Shown here piece by piece: positions 45,701 through 55,084 of a stretch of 64,000 nucleotides of DNA (position 1 is its first letter; each line of letters opens with the position of its first letter). This DNA comes from Anaspis maculata (taxonomy: Eukaryota; Arthropoda; Insecta; Coleoptera; Scraptiidae). A program made the position numbers and the translations under genes. The notes under the pieces were generated by a model. The model was not told where the DNA came from. It ran no database searches and worked only from the letters and a program-made list of their open reading frames with translations. The DNA lies in contig OX421965.1 in NCBI GenBank assembly GCA_949128115.1, positions 37,257,681 to 37,321,680 on the forward strand, read 5' to 3'.

Positions 45701-46321
45701 ATACCTACTGGTATTTCGGGCTAAGGAATTTTAAGACATCTTCTGCTCGAAGAAAGAAATGTCTGATAAGGTGATTTTCTTTGTAGTGCCAAGAAAATAT
45801 CTTAAATCAGGATATTAAAAAACTGACACCTAGATGGTTCAAGTTGATTAGAAAACCACCAATAGCAAATTTAAGATTTTCTTAGATGGATTCTGACCCA
45901 TTATTGACCAATGTTAAACACTGGTTGACTTTTTGGTTGAGCCCGCGGTGAGCTAATTAGACTCTGTCCCATTAGATCTTGCTGCCTTTTAAAAGTAAAT
46001 ATGGTCGGTCCGCGGTCTTTCAAAAACGCGAACAGAAATGCCATACAACGCCTCCCTTAGTATACAATGAATATTAATGAAAAGAATTTACCGAGAATAT
46101 GATGCCTGTCTTTGAAAAACAAACTTGGATGCCATACAATATGCCTACCTTAGTCTACAATAAAAATTAATGAAAAGAGTTTACCAAGAATATAATATCT
46201 AAAAGTACCTCTATTTACGTTGCAGATTCCAATCAATGTGCTCCAGAATGTCGCCAAGCTAATAACGAGTCCCTTCAACCAGAACAAAAATGCCACTCCA
46301 GAACCCAGCGGACGTTACTAA
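33760..46321 (+). CDS. Secreted 148-aa protein of unknown function, three exons
   Basis: Exons 33760-33849, 35200-35460 and 46226-46321 (TAA); all junctions are phase 0 and GT-AG. Exon 1 encodes a clear signal peptide (MYGKIIVFVCIAACATASA, cleavage likely after ASA). Exon 2 encodes an 87-residue low-complexity, Ala/Thr/Glu/Pro-rich segment, including KNKEEQPPAS and TPASPLDPGTPFKP, that ends in SMFARLIDDIFQ. Exon 3 continues IPINVLQNVAKLITSPFNQN and ends SGRY. The segment across the exon 2-3 junction looks like an amphipathic helix and resembles C-termini of small secreted insect proteins that I recall only loosely. Exon 3 was assigned because it matches phase and continues the IDDIFQ segment; an unseen exon between is possible. 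Intron 2 is 10.8 kb and nearly all transposons. No canonical AATAAA was seen close to the stop. No function is claimed. Confidence 0.72.
36589..36715. mobile_element. TA-flanked MITE, 127 bp
   Basis: Ends CAGTATGATCAAAAAGTTTCC and its partner GGAAGTTTTTGATTATACTG (two blocks each), flanked by TA at 36587-36588 and 36716-36717. The subterminal CTAGGCAGGCTGTGG / CCACAGCCTACCTAG pair perfectly. Confidence 0.85.
36932..37985. repeat. Palindrome (1,054 bp) nested in the hAT element
   Basis: TAAACTGCGCAACAAATATG on the left is mirrored by CATATTTGTTGCGCAGTTTA on the right. The arms continue through TTCAGGAGGTGAAGATCAGG / CTGATCTTCACCTCCTGAAG. TA-CAGGGTG / CACCCTG-TA boundaries lie inside the arms at 37105 and 37812, so pairing extends about 170 bp beyond the usual element ends on each side. 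Confidence 0.85.
38339..38458. mobile_element. TA-flanked MITE, 120 bp
   Basis: Ends CCGTGTGATCCAATCCATTC and GAATGGTTTGGATCACACGG, with TA at 38337-38338 and 38459-38460. The subterminal GTAGGCTGTG / CACAGCCTAC match the other two MITEs of this group. Confidence 0.85.
38862..40297. repeat. Palindrome (1,436 bp) with a third terminal copy in its loop
   Basis: ACCTTGCATTTTGTGATAAA and the AAGGTGGACCCACGATGGAA region on the left are mirrored by TTCCATCGTGAGTCCACCTC and TTTATCACAAAATAC...ATGCAAGGT on the right. The loop at about 39530-39640 contains a further forward copy of the same terminal text (TTGTGATAAAAGCGTGAAAC, AAGGTGGACCCACGACGGAA). The left edge directly abuts the hAT target duplication. 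Confidence 0.85.
41780..42595. mobile_element. 816-bp TIR element, TA target duplication
   Basis: About 40-bp TIRs: left TTATCCGTTTCACCTTTATT then TGCCACCCAGCAAGC; right GCTTGTTGCGTGGCAAATAA then GGGTGAAACGGATAA. TA lies at 41778-41779 and 42596-42597. The uninterrupted repeat B copy at 23.5 kb shows the empty site. Open frames inside have no recognised domain. Confidence 0.85.
42130..42496 (+). repeat. Possible LINE 3-prime end with (TTGA)n tail
   Basis: The sequence GAACGAATAAAGAGTATTGA followed by TTGA repeats (42477-42496) has the form of a non-LTR retrotransposon 3-prime end with a short-repeat tail. The upstream part is GC-richer than its surroundings but no reverse transcriptase motif was found. 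Confidence 0.45.
43499..43522. repeat. GATA microsatellite, tail of a minus-strand LINE
   Basis: Six GATA units directly precede ACATTTATT, which on the minus strand reads AATAAATGT followed by (TATC)n, a common LINE 3-prime tail. Confidence 0.7.
43500..44105 (-). pseudogene. LINE ORF2 C-terminal remnant, minus strand
   Basis: Reading leftward from 44060 gives RVSCRPFFLQFGILTCTNQF, VYECIISTLRKT and SYFPHDSDSSALCQRFVASQ. After a frame change near 43835 comes VLPKSWKLLPLGALGARLRS then FLKENCFYSIEEFLAGSVLM. This order (..LGILT.P.LYI.E......, H..NTR....., ..KLPN..K.LPL..FK..L...L....FYS..EFL) is the C-terminal tail of jockey/CR1-like reverse transcriptase ORFs, recognised from the family pattern. 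The (TATC)n tail at 43499-43522 supports the orientation. The catalytic part is absent. Confidence 0.75.
44160..44325. repeat. MITE with GCTCTATGAAA ends
   Basis: GCTCTATGAAAATTCGC and AACGCAACCGCAACGCAGAG on the left are mirrored by CTCTGCGTTGCGGTTGCGTT and GCGTAATTTCATAGAGC on the right. The inner TTGGCTCGCAAG / CTTGCGAGCCAA also pair. It abuts the LINE remnant. Confidence 0.8.
44326..46225. other. Remaining part of the 148-aa gene intron 2
   Basis: No bounded element was found. A Lys/Ser/Ala-rich open stretch at 44886-44970 resembles an exon but cannot be joined in frame (see rejected items). Confidence 0.35.
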
Positions 46322-47100
46322 TATAATGATCAGAGAGGATGAAGAAGGCCTGTTACAGGTTACAGCTTGAGCTGGGCAAAGGACTAAACTGCAGCTACAT
46401 CACGTTGCATTTTATTTTAATTTGATGTTGTTTTTTTTCTGTTCTGTTATTGATTATGTGTAAATATAGTGTATAGATTAGTGATACTATTTGTATGATT
46501 GTATTAAGCACACCTAGAGAGGCTGGATAAGATGAATTTAGATGTACGAAAATGTATACCGAATAATTTTGAACAAACAAAAAGGTAGATGCTTTTATGG
46601 AAAAAGGATATGCTTTCACGCTGAATCAATAACGATGTGAATTATAAGGACGGTTTGCTAATAGATGGCCTCGCACGGGTACTTACAGTACCCTCAGAGT
46701 AGACATATTATAGGTAATCTTAGACTTTGCATCAGCGAACTTTCGCCTCGAATGTTTCAGCACTGATGAAACTTGAACAGGTCGAAACACGTTTCAGCTA
46801 GATCTTGATGATTTTTGCTCGGTCGGTCTGATTTAGTTTGTCCGCTAGCAATCTTGCTAATGAAGAAGTTGTCATGCATGCCAAAGAGTTTTCTCACTCG
46901 CTGTCGTCACAGCTACTAATTAATTGGCAAGACTGTTAAAGCTAGCTTTCAAATGAGTTTTCGACCATTTTTGTAATGGAGTTGCGTGATATAGGTAACA
47001 TTATGTACTTTTGTCTTTTCCACGAAATGAATTCGTTTCAATTCGTGAAGGAGATAAAAAAGCATAGTATTACCTATTATTATGGTATTAGCTAACAATA
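46322..47100. other. Downstream of the 148-aa gene
   Basis: AT-rich DNA with no canonical AATAAA in the first 200 nt after the stop and no other recognised feature. Confidence 0.35.
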
Positions 47101-47420
47101 CAGGGCGTTTCAAATGTAAATCGCGTTCTTTTAGGAAATGCTGGGAAACGTTGAAAGAAGTAGACTTTCTTGGAAAAATACATGTCAGAAACAAATAATA
47201 ACTAAGATATAGACGTTCAAAGTTGAACTTTAAAAATCAATTTTTCGTCATAACGTTGAAACCTCTTAATAGATTTTGTTAAAATTTGAACCGGATATTA
47301 CTGGAATAAGTCGGTATCTTACAACAATAACGCGTTTCATCAAAATTTTCAGGGGCGTGGATAATTAGGGATGCCTCCGCTTTTTCACCCCTATCTTTCA
47401 CCCCTTCAAGTAATTTTGTA
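47101..47420. repeat. Single-arm relative of the element at 3087
   Basis: CAGGGCGTTTC after TA is followed by blocks in the same order as the left arm at 3087: ATAGACGTTCAAAGTTGA, AACGTTGAAACCTC, TTAAAATTTGAACCGG, AACAATAACGCGTTTCAT and TTTTCAGGGGCGTGGATAAT. The right arm is missing. Confidence 0.6.
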
Positions 47421-47874
47421 GATTGTTCATTCTTTTCAAATTCTACTCAGCGTTAGGCATATTCGCTTGTTATGTATACTTGAATGCAAAAAAGTGCAGT
47501 TCTGTTGAAAGTTCAGTAGTTTTGGTTCAAATAATCTAAATCAACTGAGATGAGAAAAGTGAAGTAAGTCGTTTAACTCATTTGACATTTACTCAGGAAC
47601 CATGAATCCTAAAAAATCATAGTGCAAACATTAGTTGGAGAGTTTCAAGCTGTAATTACTGCAAGAGTTTCATTCGCATAAGTTGAATATTGACCGAGTT
47701 ATTCAATAAAAACTGCCAAAAATTACAGATTTTTAAAAATAGCGGAAAACGTACTGGGTCTCGGAATTTTTTTTATCGCTAATTGAAAGAGGGCTGTTTA
47801 TTGAAAAAGTATACAAAAATCCAGCTTCATGGGAGTGATTCCTACTTCGAATGCTATAGGATGACTGGACTATA

Positions 47875-49206
47875 CAGGTGTCCCAGAAATGGCGCATAAA
47901 CTCTCCACTACGTTGTAGCGGAACTTCCAGGAAACTTTAGAAAAATTGTAAAAAATTCCTCCTTGACCACTCTTCGAGATATAAGAGTTTGAAGTTGAAA
48001 ACTCAACTTCTCCATTTCTGTGATTTTTTTAAAACAGCAACATTTATTCCATGGAGACAAAGCCTTTTTATAATTTTCTGGTGAAATAATCCTCAACAAC
48101 TTTTGATTAACGGCTACAGCCAAATTTAAATTTTGCAAATTTTCAATCAAATTACCCAGAAAATGGATCTGGCATCATCGGTGAAAAACAAATGAGTAGG
48201 TATACCTACAATCTGACATTGGATAAATAAAAAATCGAATAAAGTCATTTTCTGACAATAAGATCAGTCAGTGTCATTCTGCATCATTCCTGCCTCACTT
48301 TTCCGCGAATAATGTATGCGGCTAGCGAATACACTGATATGTTACTGATTTTGGGCGAACGTCGCGTCAATCACTTGCAGGCGGAACGCATTATTTACCC
48401 CCAGCAATACCCTCAAAGAAAGCATCCCGATCGTATGTGATAAGAGAACAGAAGAGAGAGCCAGAAGGACCGGACAGGAAGTATCAGTATTATTACAAGC
48501 AGATCGCGGCCGCCCTCGTCATGTGAGTGTACCTGATGATGCCTGATGCTGAAAAGGACGTTTTTGAACTGCTTCAGAATCAACCAAATCGAAAGGCTCA
48601 CAAAGTTTCACCGGGACTGCATGCTCTTACTTTTTCCTCGAATACGAGTAGTCCCAACGTCTATCGTCAAAGGAGCCTGACGGATATTGATATTCACACA
48701 TGATTTGCAAGGATTCTTCCTTGGATTGTTAGTTCAAAACAAGTTAAATAAGTGAAAAGGGTATGGCGTTTTTTAAAGTGAATTTCTTCTGGGACAGCCT
48801 TAGTAACTCCTAAATAGAAATGGGAGAAACGCAGTTTTACAAGTTTATTTTCTGAATGCGCGAAAGTTGTTGAAATTACGAAGAGGTGCGATCGGTAGCT
48901 ATCAAAGCCAGTAGCTGTGTCAGTAGGCACCAGTATCAGTACCTACAAGGAAATGTCTAAATTGGCCCTAACAATGACCGTTTCTATGATGACCATGTTT
49001 ATATTGGAACAATTGTATTCCTACCTAGCGGTACGTATGTAGGTGAGCACGTGCAGTCGTGCACGTTTGCCAAATCGACCATTTAGTTTTTTGACGATAA
49101 CTTAATAAATAAAAGCCAAAGAATTTTTCTACTATTTTTCCCCGACTTGATGATGAGTTCCCAGCAACGTACTGGAGAGTTTATGCGCCATTTCTGGGAC
49201 ACCCTG
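47875..49206. mobile_element. Palindrome-ended transposon with transposase remnant
   Basis: TIRs CAGGTGTCCCAGAAATGGCG then CATAAACTCTCCAC, and GAGAGTTTATGCGCC then ATTTCTGGGACACCCTG, flanked by TA. Unlike the fully palindromic relatives, the 1.2-kb interior is unique and contains a broken transposase (48312-48700). The termini are nearly the same as those of 21974-22367. Confidence 0.8.
48312..48700 (+). pseudogene. Tc3-like transposase N-terminal remnant (DUF4817-type HTH)
   Basis: Three consecutive frames give MYAASEYTDMLLILGERR, then YPQQYPQRKHPDR, then TGQEVSVLLQADRGRPRHVS, then DAEKDVFELLQNQPNRKA. This matches in order the N-terminus of insect Tc3-like transposases with a DUF4817 helix-turn-helix: EYADM..IYGE..N...A...Y..RFP.R.HP, a ....TGSV......GRPR..R.P hinge, and a second helical domain VL..V..NP..S. 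The assignment is from memory of the family pattern. The DDE catalytic domain is missing, and two frame breaks and stops make it dead. Its position inside an element with CAGGTGTCCC ends suggests that this transposase once mobilised the palindromic family. Confidence 0.65.
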
Positions 49207-49546
49207 TATATACGCGCTCGAGGTATATTTTTCATTTCCGGGTCAATTAAAAACTCGATTGATCACTCGATGTGATGTGCGCTCTTCTCTGTACCGATTT
49301 AAAAGTTCAAAAGTATTGGATTTTAACTTTATCGGATTGCCCCGGTTTTTAAGCCCTCTAATTAGAGGGTTTTATTCTGGCGGCGCACAGGACGCAAATC
49401 CGGGATCGGAGGCGAGTTAATGGATACTTGCACAATATTACTACTAATGGATAAGCTGGTCAGCGGGGGAGGGTCAACATAGTTATAACGGACTGGTTTC
49501 ATTGTTCGTAGGGACCTGAGGGGCTTCATTAGAACATGGCTAGAGA
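49207..49546. other. Spacer between two elements
   Basis: No exon or bounded repeat was found. Confidence 0.35.
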
Positions 49547-51133
49547 CAGGGCCGGCGCTAGGTATTCTGCCGCCTGAATCGAAGCTCAAATTTGCCGCTC
49601 TCATCGGACGGAGGTTGCACCAAAGGGGGGGGGGGGGCGGGGCCTGTCCCCCCGCGAGCGCCTCAGGCGAAAATTTTTCGGGAAAATAATAATAATGTTG
49701 ATACTAATAAGTGTTTTTCCCGTCATAAGTCGACACAAACCAGATTTAATTTCAAATCTAATTTCAAAGTGAAAAAATGTTATAAAAAATATGAACAAAA
49801 TAAAAATTTGAGAAAATCCCCGGGACTCGCCGGGTCGAGGGGGGGGGCTCTTGAACCGTGAATTAACCGCCTCTCCTCCACTTTATGGATATTTATGGAC
49901 ACATTTATTTCTAACACAAGTAACCACAGGTACACGTAAGCAAGGTAAAAACAAAAATTGAGATTTTTGGATATTTTTTATAAAAATTGAAAATATCAAT
50001 TATATTATTATAAACGAAGTGTGTGGGTAACGGACAAAAAAAAACATTCTGACATCATGAAGATAATGTGAATAAATAATTTCCCCAAGAAAACTGCGCG
50101 CTTTTTCAGCTGCAAAGATTTCACTTTCTGTGGATGTTTTCATTGACCGTGGTTTACCGGCTTTCCTAGGAGTCCTAGGTTCGACCATTAGGTACATTCT
50201 CATTATCATTACATTTCCATTCTTATTATTATTTCATTCATTCTTATTCACCTCTCATACATCCTTTTGGGAGCACACAAGCAGCAGAAAATATTGTGTT
50301 AACTAAAAAACCACCGTCTAGTTATGAACAAGTCAAGTTTTACGCGTGGACTTGAATTCATAGTTTTTGATTTGATAATAACACACACCGTAATCACCGT
50401 ATCTCCACCTAACAAGCGAGACACAATTCAAAGGACGTGTCCACTAGTTAGAGGATATTTCACTTTCTGGACGGCAAACACCATCAGCACCAGATCAGTA
50501 ACACATTTTTTATTATTTTAGTGTGCCATAAAAATAGCAACAAAGGCACGTTGTGCTGTTTTCGACCCTGTTCTGTTGAAAACCATACCGATTTGAATAC
50601 ATTTCAGCTGCTATATACCTACCCGTTTGTTTTATGAATACCTACCTAAACCGAGACCGAAACCAAACTGATGAGCATTTGAAAATATACAACTAACAAC
50701 ACCTCTGAAATATGTATTTTCTTGACAATTTTTTTTTAACATTGTATGCCACTCTCACATCTTTATTCGATGGGTTAACAATGGCCAGTTTATTTCAAGG
50801 TTGCCTGAAATCCAAACAATGCACTCCAAGGCAAGGGTAGGTATATATCTACCCAAGCTGACTCACGGACCAAATATAAAAAAAAACAAATAATTTTTAT
50901 GACAAAGACCCGACCTTTTCATTATTTTTAATGAAGAAGCAAAAATGTCAGATAATTTTGGGACCGTCTCAAGCTACGCCTGGAATCTAGCACAGGGGCG
51001 GCGCCACGACTTCTTGAATTAAAAAAAAAATACAAAATGAGATTTTGAAAAATGTTGCCTCTAGAATTTGCCGCCCCTGGAATTTGCCGCCTGAATCAGG
51101 GGCTTCGCCGATTCATGCCTAGCGCCGGCCCTG
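49547..51133. mobile_element. hAT-type element, 1,587 bp, non-autonomous
   Basis: Starts CAGGGCCGGCGCTAGGTATT and ends TGCCTAGCGCCGGCCCTG, flanked by a perfect 8-bp duplication GCTAGAGA (49539-49546 and 51134-51141). GCCGCCTGAATCG near the left is mirrored near 51090. It contains a G-run at 49625-49640. No transposase frame was found in the interior. Confidence 0.9.
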
Positions 51134-51307
51134 GCTAGAGACATAAGACTAGGTACATATACTTTTTGATTGAAATCTCTTATACACGAAGCTTCCGGAA
51201 CACGTTCACGGTTCACGTGGAAATTACATCACCAAGTTCCAATGTCTCGCGCGCTTTTTCCTACACTAGTAGGAATCTCATAGGCATTATTGATTGACCA
51301 TAAGTAG

Positions 51308-51524
51308 TATTACGAGCTGCGATTCCCGTGCATTCTGGAGCACACCTGATCTTTCTAGACGGATCACGGATCCCATCAGGGCCCCTATTTTCGGAACCGG
51401 AGAACAGATCATCAGCTGATGTTGCCTAGGTGACAGCCAATCACAGCCCTGGTTGCCTAGGAACTTTGCATAGGAACGGATCACACGTTTCCCGAAAACA
51501 GGGCCCCCGGTCTCAGTGTACAAG
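51308..51524 (+). repeat. Truncated LTR carrying a small MITE
   Basis: TATTACGAGCTGCGATTCCC, GTGCATTCTGG and GATCTTTCTAGAC follow the LTR start, and CTCAGTGTACAAGT the next LTR block. Between them lies an insertion at 51379-51509. The LTR is cut off where the next palindrome begins at 51525. Confidence 0.7.
51379..51509. repeat. MITE inserted in the LTR
   Basis: GGGCCCCTATTTTCGGAACC and TTTCCCGAAAACAGGGCCCC are imperfect inverted ends. The inner GTTGCCTAGG/CCTAGGCAAC-like pair supports a hairpin. Confidence 0.65.
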
Positions 51525-53734
51525 TAGTCCGGATGCTAGTTGAAAGTACCTTGCATTTTTTTATGAGAAGATGCCACTCGGTGGAAATGTTCCTTGCATC
51601 GTACTCTTCCGATCCAGAAAGGTAGCCATCAGCGCCATCTATGCCGGCGGCGTATACAGGGTGATACAGAAAAAAAAAGTTGGAGAATTATATTTCATCA
51701 ACCGAAACATGTGGAGACGTGTAACTCACCACATACATGAACTGTTTTATGCTTATGAAGTCACAGCAAACTGTTCTTGATTACCTTGAACCGTCTTTGA
51801 AATGTAGGGGAAAAACAGAAAAAAACAACAAAAACACTCTTTTTTCCATAAATAAGTGATTCTTAGAGATATTGACGCAATACTTGGTATTTCTACAAAA
51901 AGTTATGTTAGAAATGATATGAGCTGGGTAGCCAATTCCTGAGCCAAGTATTTCCCGAAATACGATTGTCAACTTTTTTCCCTCTTGAGCACCATCTTGA
52001 ATCTGCCCTGTGTGGCATCGTTGAAAAAGTGATTGGTTATCATAATAATGGTAATATGTAATCATTGCATCGCAAAAACAACCTCCTCATCATAATTTAG
52101 TGACCTCTTCGGCGGAAAAGAATTGCCATTCACGTATTTTCTGGCTCATCAAAGCTTTAGTGCCCATGATGGCATTTGCAACATCTGGAATGGTGGAATA
52201 TGTTACGCATTATGAACCTTGATGTACATTGAGGTAGCCTACCAAGTTTCACCATTATCAATTGACAGGTTTATTTTTAAAAGCTGTTTGAACAAAATTT
52301 GTGACGTTTTTTTATAAAAAATACAAAATATTGGGGCTCTCACCCCTTCCTTGTTCCCTCACTGAGGATAGCCTGAAACCGAAAGTCTCCGAATTTTTTA
52401 TGATAATGGTTCAGTGGGGAGTGCTCTTCAATGTTTAGTTGTTAAAAATTGCATAGTTGCGTTCAGATTCCAGACAGAGAGCGACAAAGAAGTTCATGCA
52501 GTGAAAAAAGACATAAACTACATTCGAGAAAAAACTAGTCCAAGGCTAGACTGAAAGCTATCTGGAGATCTTCCTTTTTATAACATAAATGTGCAATTTG
52601 GTACTCTGTTAGAGCCTTGAGTTAGTAATGTTTCAAGCCTTTCACCCACGCTTAAGAGTCTCACTGAACTTGTGTATTGCGGGAAGCCTATCTAAAAGGG
52701 ACATTTCCGGGATTTCTCCGTTGCATTGAAAGTTGTGTCTTTTTTCACTGCATGAACTTCTTTGTCGCTCTCTGTCTGGAATCTGAACGCAACTATGCAG
52801 ATTTTGACAACTACACATTGAAGAGCAGTTCTCAGTGAACCATTAGCATAAAAAATTTGGGGACTTTCGGTTTCAGGCTTCCCTCAACGAGGAATCAAAT
52901 GAGGGTGAAAGATCCAATATTTTGCATTTTCCATAAAAAAATCAACAAATTTTGTTTAAACAGCTTTCAAGAACAAACCTTTCAATTGTTGATTGCAAAA
53001 CTTGGTAGGCTACCTCAAAGTACATCAAGGTTCATAATGCGTAACATATTTTACCATTCCAAATGTTGCAAATGCCACCATGGGCACTAAAGCTTTGAAG
53101 AGCCAGAAAATACGTGAAAGGCAATTCTTCCCCGCCGAAAAGGTCACTAAATCATGATGAGGAGGTTGTTTTTACGATGCAATGATTACATATTACAATT
53201 ATTATGATAACCAATCACTTTTTCAACGATGCCTCACACAGGGTAGATTGAAGCTGGTGCTCAAGAGAAAAAAAAGTTGACAATCGTATTTCTGGAAATA
53301 CTTGGCTTAGGAATTGGCTACCCAGCTCATATCATTTCTAACATAACTTTTTGTAGAAATACCAAGTATTGTGTCAATATCTCTAAGAATCACTTTTTAT
53401 GGAAAAAAGAGTGTTTTTGTTGTTTTTTTCTGTTTTTCCCCTACATTTCAAAGACGGTTCAAGGTTATCAAGAACGGTTTGCTGTGACTTCATGAGCATA
53501 AAACAGTTAATGGTTTGTGGTAAATTACACGTCTCCACATGCTTCGGTTATTTAACTATAATTTTCCAACTTTTTTTTTCTGTTTCACCCTGTATACGCT
53601 GCCGGCATGAATGACGCTCATGGCTACCTTTCTGGATCGGAAGAGAATGATGCAAAGAACATCTCCACCATGTAGCATCTTCTCATCAAAAAATGCAAGG
53701 TTCATTCCATTTTATGCAACTAACATCCGGACTA
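51525..53734. repeat. Largest palindrome in the window (2.2 kb)
   Basis: The outer ends TAGTCCGGATGCTAGTTGAA and GCAACTAACATCCGGACTA pair. The arms include GATCCAGAAAGGTAGCCAT / ATGGCTACCTTTCTGGATC, TA-CAGGGTGATACAG / CTGTTTCACCCTG-TA (51657 and 53592), and GACAGAGAGCGACAAAGAAG / CTTCTTTGTCGCTCTCTGTC close to the centre near 52630. Pairing continues about 130-140 bp outside the CAGGGTG boundaries. No coding capacity was found. Confidence 0.9.
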
Positions 53735-54228
53735 AAGTGCAAAGCTCTCGAATGAGGTCTTATACGAATATTTTTTATTCCTTTAAACTAAAGTACAATG
53801 TGAGATTACCATGCACAGACATAGCAACATAGTATCTCAGAAGAAACTACTTTTTTTGAAAAAAAAAGTTGAAAATCGAGGCGCGAAGCAGAGCGGTTTG
53901 ATATCAACGTCTAGTGACGTAACGAGACGTTGCGTGTTGCTATGGCAACGATGCTGTTGTTGCTGCTGATACGTTGCTCTCATGTCGACCTTGTCCATGC
54001 TTTATTTTCATTCGCGCTAATGCTGCGCGCAATTTCACTTGATTTGAACCGATAGACTGGAAGAAGCGAAACTGCGATTACTTTTTTCTCGGTCGATTTT
54101 TTTTTATTTGTGTTTTAGCTGCACAGTTGCTAATTTTATCCATCTAATGAAAGGTCCATACCAATAAAATCGTATTTTGTGATTCTTGTATACGACTCCA
54201 TTAAATTTACTTGGCGACTTCAATGGCC
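53735..54228. other. No gene recognised
   Basis: Contains a CpG-richer patch (53880-54020) with no open frame of interest. Confidence 0.35.
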
Positions 54229-54545
54229 GAGCAGCACACATCTGCCCATTTGGCGGAGGTGCCGCATTTACAGCACGTTGGTAATGCCCCTGAAATGTGT
54301 AAGAGTTTTCGGGAGTCACCTGAATGCCAGGTCACTGTAAAGTTTGCAAGAGGGCCGATGGAAGATTCGAGAACACTAGTGGGAGGCATACCGCGGCCCC
54401 ACGGATCGGCCTACGCAGTAGTATTGAATCCAAGAGCGACAACGAACGGATAGAAGCGAGTAGTACCGGCGATATTCCCAAGTAAATAATTGTTGGCGTA
54501 TATTTATTGTAGAACGCAGTAAAAAAACGGTAATTGTCCAATAAG
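54229..54545 (+). repeat. Partial LTR (possible 5-prime LTR)
   Basis: CACATCTGCCCATTTGGCGG, then GGTCACTG, then ACGCAGTAGTATTGAATCC, then GGCGATATTCCCAAGTAAAT and TATTTATTGTAGAACGCAGT follow the order of the LTR at 15683. Both termini are missing. Confidence 0.65.
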
Positions 54546-54845
54546 CGGTGAAACGTTAAAAATTGATATTATTGGGGGGAAAAAGCATTAATTGATAGAT
54601 TTTACCTTAAATCATATGATTCCGATGTCGGAGCAAGGCTTTTTCTACTAGAATTTTCTTTTTTCTAACCTCAAATGTTTCATCGTATAGCCACACTCCA
54701 TACAATTACTACGGAGTAACAGTACAGTATCCGGTGAAACGTTAAAAGTTCAACATTTATCATGAAAAAGGACACTTATCAATAGATTTAACTTCAAAGA
54801 ACACAATTCCAATGTCGGAGCAAGCTATTTATTACTAGTTTTTGA
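54546..54845. repeat. Two tandem copies of a 110-bp segment
   Basis: GGTGAAACGTTAAAA ... CCGATGTCGGAGCAAG ... TACTAG at 54548-54660 recurs, diverged, at 54732-54840. Confidence 0.7.
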
Positions 54846-55084
54846 GAAATTGAATTATTTACTCTGAATTTCAAAAGTTTTCTGGGACGTCACTGCTCTA
54901 CGTCAAAAACAGGACTGACCGTCACAAATACACGATTTTCAACCCAAGTTTTCTGCTTCTTTTTCCTTTCGGTTCTAGGACAATTCTTCGTTGATCAATT
55001 CTTTTCGCGGACAACTCTTGGCCGAACATGCTATAATATACATCAATGTATATATACAATAAGAATGAATTCTGCTTCGAATAA

